Positions 45,071-53,079 of a stretch of DNA of 64,000 bases are shown here, in pieces. A program made the position numbers and the translations under genes. Origin of the DNA: Caldilineaceae bacterium (GTDB taxonomy: Bacteria > Chloroflexota > Anaerolineae > Caldilineales > Caldilineaceae); assembly GCA_022827195.1 (NCBI GenBank), contig JAJDTL010000041.1, forward strand, positions 157,599-221,598, read 5' to 3'. Position 1 is the stretch's first letter. Each line of letters opens with the position of its first letter. Below the pieces are notes generated by a model. That model had not been told where the DNA came from and made no database searches. It saw only the letters and a program-made list of their open reading frames with translations.

Positions 45071-45835
45071 ATGACTTCCCAATTCACGTTCGGCGCGCGC
45101 GTTCCCGTTTTTGACGCCAACGTGCGCGTTGGTGACCTGCATTACGAGCCGTCGCCGTGCCGAAACCGAGAGCAGCTGCTGGCCGAGATGGACCGCCACG
45201 GGGTGGAGAGGGCGCTGATCTACCACGCCCACACGGAGGAGTTGAGCCCGGTCGACGGAAACGGTTTCCTGGAGGCGTGGCTGGGCGAGGACGGCCGGCT
45301 TTTTCCGCAGTGGTCGATCATGCCTACAGCTGACTCTATTGCGCAGGTGCAGGGATTGCACGGGCAGGGACGTGTGCGCAGCGTGCGGCTGAACAATACG
45401 CGCGTGGCGGGCCTGCCGTTCCGACCCTGGGTGCACGGGCCGATGCTGACGTGGCTAAGCGAGAACCGGATTCCGCTCTGGATCCCGGTGCCCGACGCGG
45501 ACCCGGATGAGCTGGTGTCAACGCTGGAGGCCTTTCCGGAGCTTGTCACGGTGCTGGTCGGCGCGCACTATCTGCATGCGCTGTGGGTGCGGCCGATTAT
45601 GAATGCGCTGCCGAACGCCTACCTGGAGCTGAGCCGGCTGGAGCCGTTGTGCGACGTAGAGGCGCTCTGCTCAGATTACGGTGTCGAGCGGTTCGTATAC
45701 GGCTCCTGGTATGACCGCTACGCGATGGGAACGATGCTCTTCTACCTTCACCACACCGATCTGAGCGATGCGGAGCTGGAGCTGGTCTGTGCGGGGAACC
45801 TTGAGCGCATCTTGCAGGGGGAGGGGGCGGCATGA
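45071..45835 (+). CDS. Amidohydrolase-2 family protein
   Basis: A 254-residue single-domain TIM-barrel protein of the amidohydrolase-2 superfamily. It starts VPVFDANVRVGD, where active members have DxHxH, so the N-terminal metal site looks incomplete. LLAEMDRHGVERALIYHAHTEE, FPELVTVLVGAHYLHALW, NAYLELSRLEPL and RFVYGSWYDRYAMG align with the strand order of the family. It lies 18 bases after the DegT gene and overlaps the next amidohydrolase by four bases, so the two are translationally coupled and may form a heteromeric enzyme in which only the downstream partner carries the full metal site (inference). Confidence 0.82.
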   Translation: MTSQFTFGARVPVFDANVRVGDLHYEPSPCRNREQLLAEMDRHGVERALIYHAHTEELSPVDGNGFLEAWLGEDGRLFPQWSIMPTADSIAQVQGLHGQGRVRSVRLNNTRVAGLPFRPWVHGPMLTWLSENRIPLWIPVPDADPDELVSTLEAFPELVTVLVGAHYLHALWVRPIMNALPNAYLELSRLEPLCDVEALCSDYGVERFVYGSWYDRYAMGTMLFYLHHTDLSDAELELVCAGNLERILQGEGAA

Positions 45836-46581
45836 TCGGAGACCAGAGGATTATCGACTTTCACGGGCATACGGGCCGCCAGGACACCTATAACATGATC
45901 GACGACCCGGCGGCCATCCTGCACGCGATGGACAGGGTAGGGATTGATGTTGCCTGCCTGTTCAACATCTTCCACCCGGACGGCACGACCGGCAACGACA
46001 TCACGGCCCGTTTTGTGGCGGCGCACCCGGACCGTTTCGCTGGTTTCGCCTACGTTTCGCCGACGATGCCGGAGGGCATGGTGGCTGAGCTGACGCGGGC
46101 CATTGACGAGCTGGGCATGGTCGCGATCAAGCTTTACCCGCCCTATACCAAGTGGGACCTGAACGAGCCGATCTGGCACCCGATCTACGAGTTTGCGAAC
46201 GAGCGCGGGCTGGCGATCATCTTCCATACGGGCACGGACCCGCACTCCGATCCTGGGCTGCTAGAGGACTGTGCGGCCCAGTTTCCGAACGCTAACTTTG
46301 TCGCCGGCCACGCAGGAAACGTGGCCGAGCCGCGGGCGGCGGCGATCAAGGCGGCGCAGACCTACCCTAACGTCTACCTGGAGACCTGCTCGACCTTTCG
46401 CACGCCAGGCGTCATCGAGCAGCTGGTTGACGAGGCGGGCGCGGACCGGGTCCTGTACGGCTCCGACATCGCGCTGATGGACCCGAGGGCGCAGTTGGGG
46501 AAGATCATCACAGCCGACATCTCTGAGGATGCCAAGCGGTTGGTCTGCGGCGGCAATGCGGCGAGGCTGCTGGGGATCTGA
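45832..46581 (+). CDS. Amidohydrolase-2 family metal-dependent hydrolase
   Basis: A 249-residue enzyme with an intact metal site. It has DFHGHTG (His11, His13), LAIIFHTGTD, FVAGHAGNVAEP and the terminal aspartate in VLYGSDIALMD. GGNAARLLGI is the usual family end. The ATG overlaps the stop of the preceding amidohydrolase. It is the last gene of the plus-strand operon that begins at 33947, and a terminator-like inverted repeat follows in the 94-base convergent junction. It may catalyse hydrolysis or decarboxylation of a carboxylated ring compound. Substrate unknown. Confidence 0.88.
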   Translation: MIGDQRIIDFHGHTGRQDTYNMIDDPAAILHAMDRVGIDVACLFNIFHPDGTTGNDITARFVAAHPDRFAGFAYVSPTMPEGMVAELTRAIDELGMVAIKLYPPYTKWDLNEPIWHPIYEFANERGLAIIFHTGTDPHSDPGLLEDCAAQFPNANFVAGHAGNVAEPRAAAIKAAQTYPNVYLETCSTFRTPGVIEQLVDEAGADRVLYGSDIALMDPRAQLGKIITADISEDAKRLVCGGNAARLLGI

Positions 46582-46647
46582 GGCGCGGGCGGGCGCCGGC
46601 GCAGCGGCGTACTGATCAGGCAGTACAGATAGAAGCGAGACAACTGA

Positions 46648-46688
46648 CGGCGGGCAGTGGGGAGAAGGAAGAGGCCTACTGCCCGCCG
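46648..46688. terminator. Terminator-like inverted repeat at convergent operon junction
   Basis: CGGCGGGCAGT at 46648-46658 and its exact complement ACTGCCCGCCG at 46678-46688 form an 11-bp stem with a 19-base loop. It sits between the two convergent operons and overlaps the end of the minus-strand sialidase gene. There is no T-tract, so Rho-independent termination is not certain. Confidence 0.45.
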
Positions 46689-47839
46689 ATCGCGCTATCG
46701 ACCGCTGCGATCAGCTCATCCTCCTGCCAGGAGACGGCGACGGCGCAGTAGTTCGTGTGGCCGTAGAGCGGGTTGCCGGCTCGCTGGCGTGAATCCCGCC
46801 TCGTGCGCATATCCGGATTGTAGTAGTACATGGTGATGCCCCGGCTATCCGTGCCCACGACGCTCGACGGGTAGCCGAGGTCGGTGGCCCGCGTCTCTTC
46901 GCGTGTGTAGCCGTAGAGATGGCCGGAAAAAGTGAGCAGCAGGTCCAGCCAGGTATGACCGCCGTCGCGGCTGACGAGCCCTTCGATGCGGTAGGGTGGG
47001 TTGCGGTTGCCGTAGACGAACAGAATGTCGCCGTTGGAGAGGCGTATCAGGTCGGCGGGGTGCTGGCGCGGCTGCGTGACCTGAACAGGGGCCGACCAGG
47101 TGCGGCCGCCGTCGGCCGACCGAGCGCTGTGCAGCCCCTGCGGACTATCTGAGCCGCGCAATACGCCCAGGAGGTCGCCGTTGGGCAGGGCTATCAGCGC
47201 TGTCTCGTTTTTGTTTGGCGCGATGAGCGACACATCGCCCCAGGTGCAGCCATCATCCTTTCAGCGGACAACGTAGGCATTGTCGATCCTCTCCTTGCTC
47301 TGCGCACCACCCCAGGCATGGAAATTGTACACTGGCGCGACCAGCGTGCCGTCCGCAAGCGAGACGATCTTGCCGAAGGGGGAGCCCGTGGGCAGGGAGT
47401 CTATCGAGAGCGCGGACGGCTCCTCCCAGGAGAGGCCGCCGTCAAAGGAGCGGGTGGCCATGATGGAGATGGGAATGCCGCTTGCTGAGCGTAAGCCGCC
47501 CTGGTAGTTGCCTTCGGCGTCGTAGTTGTGCTGGCGGTGGTAGAGGAGGACGAGCGTTCCCTTTGACGATACGCCGAAGGCGGCGTTGCGGTCGTCGTCG
47601 TCGCTGTCGGCGATGAGGTAGGGCTGGCTCCAGGTCAGGCCGCCGTCGGTCGAGCGGATGGCTTCCATACGGCCCTCGCGGCCGAGGTGGCCGGCGCCGC
47701 CGCGCACGGCCGCCACGGCAGTGCCATCGGCTGCCAGGTCCATGACGGGGAAGAGGCCGCCGTTCTGGTAAGCGAGTGTCTCGCGCGTGCCGGGGAGCGC
47801 ACGAATGTCCAGGGTGCGTGTGGGTGTGGAAACTGTCAC
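46676..47839 (-). pseudogene. BNR/sialidase-like protein interrupted by an in-frame TGA
   Basis: The minus-strand frame runs 388 codons from a GTG at 47839 (AGGAG eight bases upstream) to TAG at 46676, with one TGA at 47261-47263 (codon 193) and no frameshift. Sequence on both sides belongs to one protein. RSTDGGLTWSQP, RSFDGGLSWEEPS and NAYVVR(stop)KDDGCTWGDVSLIA form Asp-box repeats, and the TGA replaces the Ser/Thr that normally follows VVR in such a box. After it, RSADGGRTWSAP and SRDGGHTWLDL continue the propeller. A TCA-to-TGA change would explain it. It is the last gene of the minus-strand operon. Readthrough or sequencing error are alternatives. Confidence 0.8.
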
Positions 47840-47905
47840 AGTTTTGTCTCCTGTGGTTGGACCGGGGCCGGGTCATCGGGGCAAGAGCGAGACCGGAGCC
47901 TCATT

Positions 47906-49030
47906 TCAGGCATTTAACGTTGCGCGAATCAGCCACACGCTGTTGGTGTCGTCCATATCTTCGGGAATGCGGCGCCAGCCGTTGGGCACGCGGTCGTACA
48001 TGTAGAGCAGCGTATTCTCGTCGACGGCCACGACCTCGGTGTAGGAGGTGGTTTGCTGGCGGGAGAGGTCTTCGGAGTAGGTGATCTGTTCGTCTGGCAG
48101 GCAGCTGTTGTGGTGGGCGAGAATGTCGAGCTGTTGCCAGTTTTGGCCGCCGCCGTCGGTGTTCAGCCACAGGTAGAGGCCGGGCCGGCCGGCGGCGAGG
48201 GCGATGGCGCCGTCGGCCATGACCGCGAGGCCGGGCTGGACTGAGAAGACGCCGGGCATGGGGACGGCCGGGGCCCAGGTGCGGCCTTCGTCGTTGCTCC
48301 AGGTCTGGCCCAGGGGCATGCGGCTCTCGACGCGGAAGACGCACATGATACGGCCGTCGGGCGTGCGGCAGATTGCTGACTCGCTGGGTCCTCCATTTCC
48401 GGGCACGGGGCAATCGGCGCCGGCGATGACCGAGCGGAATGTCCAGTTCACGCCGTCGGTTGATTCTACGGCGACAACTGAATCGCGTTGGTCGCCTTCG
48501 AAGTGGCCGTAGGCGGTCGCCAAGTATGTGCCGTCCTGCAGCCAGAGGGTCTGGCCGTTGAATGAGAAGCTCACGACGTCGAGGCCTGGCACGATCAAGG
48601 GCACGGGAGAGGGCATGCCTGTGATGACGACGCCTGTGGGCACATAATCGAATTCGCGCTGGCCGGCGGGGATGACGTTGTGGGGTGCGCCGATGCCTTG
48701 GGGGCGCGGGCGGAGATCGTAGGGGAGCAGGATGCTGTCTCCGGAGTGGAGGTGGAGCAGTGTCTGGCCGCCGTCGCAGGAGACCTGCGGCTCCGTCCAG
48801 GTCAGACCGCCATCGCGGGACCAGAGGACCAGGTAGGGCACGCCGGAGAGATGGATGTCAGGTACGGGTGAGATCGTAGAGAGGAGTTCGCCATTGGGCA
48901 TGTTCCAGAGGTTGGGGAACCAGAAGTAGCCTTTGCGGCGACCGACCAGAACGGGTTCGGTCAATGTGACGCGGAGGCCCTCCAACTCCACGGTTTCGGC
49001 GTCTATCCACGCATTTGCTCTATCGGGCAT
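47906..49030 (-). CDS. BNR-repeat/sialidase-superfamily propeller protein
   Basis: A 374-residue protein with Asp-box motifs SRDGGLTWTEP, STDGVNWTF and SNDEGRTWAP spaced as in six-bladed sialidase-type propellers. RTPDGRIMCVFRVES resembles the FRIP/arginine-triad region. No signal peptide is present, so it is probably cytoplasmic. GAGGA precedes the ATG. It is one of three propeller proteins in this operon (with 46676-47839 and 53080-54204). Whether it is a hydrolase or a binding protein cannot be decided; the Asp-box fold is shared by exo-sialidases and other glycoside-acting proteins. Confidence 0.85.
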   Translation of the reverse strand: MPDRANAWIDAETVELEGLRVTLTEPVLVGRRKGYFWFPNLWNMPNGELLSTISPVPDIHLSGVPYLVLWSRDGGLTWTEPQVSCDGGQTLLHLHSGDSILLPYDLRPRPQGIGAPHNVIPAGQREFDYVPTGVVITGMPSPVPLIVPGLDVVSFSFNGQTLWLQDGTYLATAYGHFEGDQRDSVVAVESTDGVNWTFRSVIAGADCPVPGNGGPSESAICRTPDGRIMCVFRVESRMPLGQTWSNDEGRTWAPAVPMPGVFSVQPGLAVMADGAIALAAGRPGLYLWLNTDGGGQNWQQLDILAHHNSCLPDEQITYSEDLSRQQTTSYTEVVAVDENTLLYMYDRVPNGWRRIPEDMDDTNSVWLIRATLNA

Positions 49031-49075
49031 TTTCGAGTCCTCGTAGAGAAAAGCAGTTCTGTTCTGTGTTTGGTC

Positions 49076-50866
49076 TCAGCCGGTTGGTAGGCTGATCTCG
49101 GCTTCGCCGGCAAGGTCTGCCGTGACCTGGGCGAAGCGGTGGCCGTAGCGTTCAACTGTGTTCGCCTGCACGGTATTGCCGTCGAGCAGGATTTCGGACG
49201 GCGCATTGCCGTTTTGGGGGAGCAGGAGAAGTAGGGTTGCTTCCTTGAGCGTGTCGCCGGCATTGATGGTGAAGTTGCTTCCTGGCCGCGGCGACCCGCC
49301 GGTCGGGCGCGTAATGGCGACGCGGCGGCGGGCGCGTTCCCAGGTGTTTATCTCTTCGCTGGTCCACCACTCCATGCCGAGGCTACGGGCGTAGGCGACC
49401 GTCTCGCGAATGGAGCGCTCGCACTCCGGGTCTTCGAGATGGGAGGGGTGGTATAGGGCATGGGCGACGCCGTAGGCGGCGTGGCACTGGTCGACGAGCG
49501 GCCGCATGAAGCCGTGAGGACAGACGACGGTGAAGTCCTGCGAGAGGAAGCAGAGGGCCAGGACGTCAATGAATTCGCCGCCCGGGCGGTCGTCCTCCAT
49601 GGGCAGCCAGGGGTGCGATGTGCCGAAGGTGAAGCCTCGGTCCCCGCGCGACTGCTCTATCTGGATGCCTTTGGCCCGGCACCAGTGGTAGAACTCAAGG
49701 CGGCCCTGCCAGGCGAGGCCGTGGTTCTTGTTGGAGACGATGTCAGTGAGGCCGGTCTCGTAGCAGAGCGCGTCGTACTGCCAGTCGAAGTCCATCTGGC
49801 TCCAGCGGTGGTCTTCGCGCAGGGGCGCGTTGCCGGTGGCGTAGTGGAGAGCGATCTCTGAGGTGGACTGAATGAGCGTGTCGTAGAATTCGCGGCGGTA
49901 ACCGGGCACGGGCATCGTACACCAGGTGGAGGGCACGCCGAGCTCCTGTAGGAGGTCGAAAAGGGTCCAGCCAAGATTGACGCGATTTCCATCGGAATCG
50001 TGGGACATGTGGGCGATGGAGTCGAGCCCGCGGGGCCAGTACCAGAGCACGGGCAGGGTCTCGCCGACGCTGCTGAGCAGGTGAAAGATGGCGCGCAGCA
50101 GCAGCTCGCGCAGGATGTCGGCCATTGGCGCAAGGAGGACACGGCGGTTGTACTGGGTCCTGCCGTGTTCGTCGGACTCGGCGCCGGAGTAGTAGAGATC
50201 GTCGATGTCGTCGATCTGGATGGGGTCGCCGTCCCTGTCGGGGTCGAGAATGGAAGCCGACGGCGCCCCTGCCGACTCGCGCGGCGGTTGTGGAACTACC
50301 GTCTTGCCCTGGTGGATGTGGAGCACGGAGGCGATCAGGTCGGGCGCAAAGAGAAGGGTTCGGCCGCGGCCGGCCTGGTTGGCTACGATTGCGTCGAGCA
50401 CGGCCCCCTCCGCCTGCGGGGGAGGTTGCAGTGGCGCGACCCGGGCCAGCGCTGTCCCCTTGATGGCTGTCACGCGGCTGCCGCCGAAAACATGAGTCTC
50501 CCGGCCGAGTGCGCCAGTGATCGGGTGGGGCGCGTGCGGGGGCTGCAGATAGCCCTCTTCGAGGAGGCCGTCGGTGCGGACGCCGAAGAGTTCGTCCATT
50601 CCGGAGGCGCCGGCGATCCCGACCAGGTTACCGCCTCTGCGGACATATTCGGCAGCGCCCTCTTTCTGCTCGGGGCTCAAGTCAAGGTCCTGGGCAAGGA
50701 CAATCAGCGGTGTCGTGAGAGGGCCGTCGATCAAGGCCCGGGGCGGCAGCAGGGCAAAAGGGATACCGGCGTGGCGCAGGATCTCGCCAATGTAGGGAGA
50801 GGCGTACGCGGGCAGCTCGCCGTTGCCCCTGCGCGGCTGTTCCGGATTGACTATGACTCCGATCAT
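49076..50866 (-). CDS. Fusion of a GATase-1-like domain with a polysaccharide-deacetylase-like domain
   Basis: A 596-residue protein. Residues 1-200 start with a Rossmann-like, glutamine-amidotransferase-type segment (MIGVIVNPEQ, SPYIGEILRHAGIPFALLPP, LIVLAQDLDLSPEQKEGAAEYVRRGGNLVGIAG) with no catalytic cysteine visible. Residues from about 270 resemble a NodB-type deacetylase: HMSHDSDGNRVNLGWTLFDLLQELGVPSTWCTMPV matches the first metal-binding strand, then EIALHYATGN and HALYHPSHLED supply further possible His ligands. The C-terminal 90 residues look like a beta-sandwich. AAGGAG and spacing support the ATG at 50866 instead of the GTG at 50887. A role in removing acyl groups from a sugar is inference. 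Confidence 0.78.
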   Translation of the reverse strand: MIGVIVNPEQPRRGNGELPAYASPYIGEILRHAGIPFALLPPRALIDGPLTTPLIVLAQDLDLSPEQKEGAAEYVRRGGNLVGIAGASGMDELFGVRTDGLLEEGYLQPPHAPHPITGALGRETHVFGGSRVTAIKGTALARVAPLQPPPQAEGAVLDAIVANQAGRGRTLLFAPDLIASVLHIHQGKTVVPQPPRESAGAPSASILDPDRDGDPIQIDDIDDLYYSGAESDEHGRTQYNRRVLLAPMADILRELLLRAIFHLLSSVGETLPVLWYWPRGLDSIAHMSHDSDGNRVNLGWTLFDLLQELGVPSTWCTMPVPGYRREFYDTLIQSTSEIALHYATGNAPLREDHRWSQMDFDWQYDALCYETGLTDIVSNKNHGLAWQGRLEFYHWCRAKGIQIEQSRGDRGFTFGTSHPWLPMEDDRPGGEFIDVLALCFLSQDFTVVCPHGFMRPLVDQCHAAYGVAHALYHPSHLEDPECERSIRETVAYARSLGMEWWTSEEINTWERARRRVAITRPTGGSPRPGSNFTINAGDTLKEATLLLLLPQNGNAPSEILLDGNTVQANTVERYGHRFAQVTADLAGEAEISLPTG

Positions 50867-50977
50867 TTTGTCTGTCTCCTTATTCACCGCGCTCCCTGCA
50901 GTGGAAGGCGGCTGGCCTCCGACGCGGGGCGCCCCTGGTCAGCGGCAGGGAGTTGCGGCTGCGCCTCTGCGCGAGCA

Positions 50978-51733
50978 TTAGGCGTCGCGGGCGCAGCGGA
51001 AGCCGATGTGGCGGCGGCGCATCTGCGGGAAGCGGTCGAAGCGGGCGGCGCAGCGGGCGCGATCGGCGATGCTGTACCAGGAGCCGCCGCGCAGGACACG
51101 ATGGGCGTCATAGTGGACGACCGGTTTTGTGCAGAGGGGATTGGCGGGCGGGCCGTGGAGGTAGTAGTCGGGCGAGTAGCGGTCCTGGCACCACTCCCAG
51201 ACGTTGCCGACCATGTCGCAGACGCCGTAGGGGCTAACGTTGCCGGCGGCGGTGTACTGGTCCACCGGAGTAGGATGCCCTACGCCCGACTCACGGGTAT
51301 TGGCGCGGGCGGGATCCCAGTCGTTGCCCCAGGGCCAGTGGCGGCCGTCGTCGCCGCGGGCGGCCATTTCCCATTCGGCTTCGGTCGGCAGGCGCAGGCC
51401 GGCCCAGGCGGCGTAGGCCTCGGCGTCCCAGTGGGTAATGCCGACGACGGGCTGGCTGGGACCGGTAAAGCGGGGGTCGTCCCAGCAGGAGGGCGGGCGT
51501 GTCTCGGTCTCATCGAGAAAGCGGGTGTACTGGGCGACGGTGACGGGATACCGGCTGATGTAGTAGGCATCGAGGTGGATGGAGCGCTGCGGGCACTCGT
51601 CTTGAAAGCGGGTGACGCGCCAGCCATGCTCCTGCGCAAGCAATTCAGCAGCGGCGGCGTCGGTCCCCATCAGGAATTCGCCGCTGGGAATTGGAATCAG
51701 CGTTGAGCCGTCCTGGTTGTCGAGTTCATTCAA
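50978..51733 (-). CDS. SUMF1/EgtB-fold protein lacking the formylglycine-enzyme cysteines
   Basis: A 251-residue protein of the FGE-sulfatase (SUMF1) fold. It starts LIPIPSGEFLMGTD, has DAYYISRYPVTVAQYTRFL and WDAEAYAAWAGLRLPTEAEWEMAARG, then NVWEWCQDRY and ends RVLRGGSWYSIADRARCAARFDR...IGFRCARDA. In true formylglycine-generating enzymes two catalytic cysteines follow RGGS; here the first position is Ser and the second is missing. It therefore should not activate the CxPxR sulfatases at 16886 and 18583. Other SUMF1-fold proteins act as hydroxylases or ligand-binding proteins, and this one lies in a catabolic operon. Its role is unknown. Confidence 0.9.
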   Translation of the reverse strand: MNELDNQDGSTLIPIPSGEFLMGTDAAAAELLAQEHGWRVTRFQDECPQRSIHLDAYYISRYPVTVAQYTRFLDETETRPPSCWDDPRFTGPSQPVVGITHWDAEAYAAWAGLRLPTEAEWEMAARGDDGRHWPWGNDWDPARANTRESGVGHPTPVDQYTAAGNVSPYGVCDMVGNVWEWCQDRYSPDYYLHGPPANPLCTKPVVHYDAHRVLRGGSWYSIADRARCAARFDRFPQMRRRHIGFRCARDA

Positions 51734-51747
51734 GGCAGAGTATTCCT

Positions 51748-53043
51748 TTAGGTGCGACTGGCCTTTTCAGCGTAGTGCAGCGCGACCTTGCGCATGGCGG
51801 CGGCTATGTCCTTGGCGTCCTCTTCGGTGTAGGAGTTGCGGAAGAGGATGAAGCCGGTGCGGGGCAGGTCGCGCTCGGTGAGGGGGAGATGGAGAGCGTT
51901 GTAGTCGATGCGGCGGTTGCCCTGCTCATCGACGAAGGGGTAGCGGGACTGGCCGTAGGTGTCTTCGTCGGCGAAGATCGGGTACTTGTAGAGCGGACGG
52001 CCCTGGATGTAGGGACCGTAGCAGTCGGGAATGCCCTCGGCGCGTACCGCCTCGCAAAAGTCGTCGGAGGAGATGCCGGCCTCGCTTTCGTCTACGGTGT
52101 AGGCGTAGGTGTAGTAGGCGCTGCGGTCTTCGGGGTGCACTTTCTGGATTTTGAAGCCGGGCAGGCGGGGGACGACCTCGTCGAGGATGGCGGCAGTGCG
52201 GCGGCGCACGCGGGTGGCCTCTTCCCAGCGGTCGAACTGGGCGAGGCCGACGGCTGCGTGGAGGTCGGTCATGGGGTGCGAGTCGCCGAGGAAGGCGTAT
52301 CCCTTGTTACCGCCGCGGCGGAAGGAAGTGGGCGCGAGCGAGCTGCGCAGAGCGCTGTCCATTTCGGAGCCTTTGCGAGAGAAGCCCATGGCGCGGCGGG
52401 CGAGCGCTTCGTCGTTGGTGATAATCATGCCGCCCTGGTCGGTGGTCAGCGTTTTGCCGCCGAGCGAGAAGGCGCCGATATCGCCAATCATGCCCACCAA
52501 CTGGCCGCGATACTCTGCGAGGTGGGCTTGGGAGCAGTCCTCGATCACCGGCAAATCGTGGGCGCGGGCGATTTCGAGGATCGGCCCCATGTCGCAGGGG
52601 TTGCCGTAGAGATGGACGGCGAGGATAGCGCGTGTGCGGGGCGTGATGCAGCGCTCGATGTCGGCGGGGTCGGTGTTGAGGGTCTCCGGGTCCCAGTCGG
52701 CGAAGATGGGGATGGCGTTGTGGAGAATAATGCCGAGCACCGAGCCGATGTCGGAGGTCGGCGAGGTGATGATTTCATCGCCGGGGTCGGGGTTGACGGC
52801 GGCGACGGCGGCGTGGATTGCGCCGGTACCGGTGGTGGTGGCGACGGCGTACTGTGCACCGTGGCGTGTGGCGAAGGCGTCGGCGAAGGCGCGCACTTTG
52901 AAGCCGGAGCGCCAGGCGTCGGTGGCGTTGTCCATGACCTCCATCAGATGGCGCCGTTCCTCGTCACCGAAGATCCACTTGGGGCCGAAGGGTTTGTTGC
53001 GCAGCGGTGCGCCGCCGTCGATTGCGAGCTGTTCAGCGGTCAT
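51748..53043 (-). CDS. DegT/DnrJ/EryC1-family aminotransferase
   Basis: A 431-residue PLP enzyme. ATTTGTGAIHAAVAAVNPDPGDEIITSPTSDIG, FADWDPETLNTDPADIE, LPVIEDCSQAHLAEY (PLP Asp) and the PLP lysine K197 in FSLGGKTLTTDQGGM are clear. It is a diverged paralogue of the gene at 43829 and shares the unusual IITxxxxDxG block. AAAGGAAG precedes the ATG. Its neighbours are a SUMF1-fold protein downstream (14 bases) and a propeller protein upstream (36 bases), so it belongs to the minus-strand operon beginning at 58213. It probably aminates a keto-sugar or cyclitol, or catalyses the reverse reaction. Confidence 0.9.
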   Translation of the reverse strand: MTAEQLAIDGGAPLRNKPFGPKWIFGDEERRHLMEVMDNATDAWRSGFKVRAFADAFATRHGAQYAVATTTGTGAIHAAVAAVNPDPGDEIITSPTSDIGSVLGIILHNAIPIFADWDPETLNTDPADIERCITPRTRAILAVHLYGNPCDMGPILEIARAHDLPVIEDCSQAHLAEYRGQLVGMIGDIGAFSLGGKTLTTDQGGMIITNDEALARRAMGFSRKGSEMDSALRSSLAPTSFRRGGNKGYAFLGDSHPMTDLHAAVGLAQFDRWEEATRVRRRTAAILDEVVPRLPGFKIQKVHPEDRSAYYTYAYTVDESEAGISSDDFCEAVRAEGIPDCYGPYIQGRPLYKYPIFADEDTYGQSRYPFVDEQGNRRIDYNALHLPLTERDLPRTGFILFRNSYTEEDAKDIAAAMRKVALHYAEKASRT

Positions 53044-53079
53044 TGCGGCTTCCTTTCCCGTACATAGGCGGGGCTGGGT

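Noticed and set aside
47261..47263. TGA as selenocysteine codon in the sialidase-like gene
   Set aside because: The family does not use selenocysteine at this Asp-box position, and no obvious stem-loop was identified just after the codon; a pseudogene is simpler.
50000..51706. 568-codon plus-strand open frame spanning two minus-strand genes
   Set aside because: It crosses two real genes (deacetylase-like and SUMF1-like) and has no family motif.
51691..53067. Long plus-strand open frame of over 450 codons opposite the DegT gene
   Set aside because: The minus strand has a complete, motif-rich aminotransferase with a good ribosome-binding site; the plus frame is a GC-rich shadow with Val/Gly/Ala-rich, motif-free translation.
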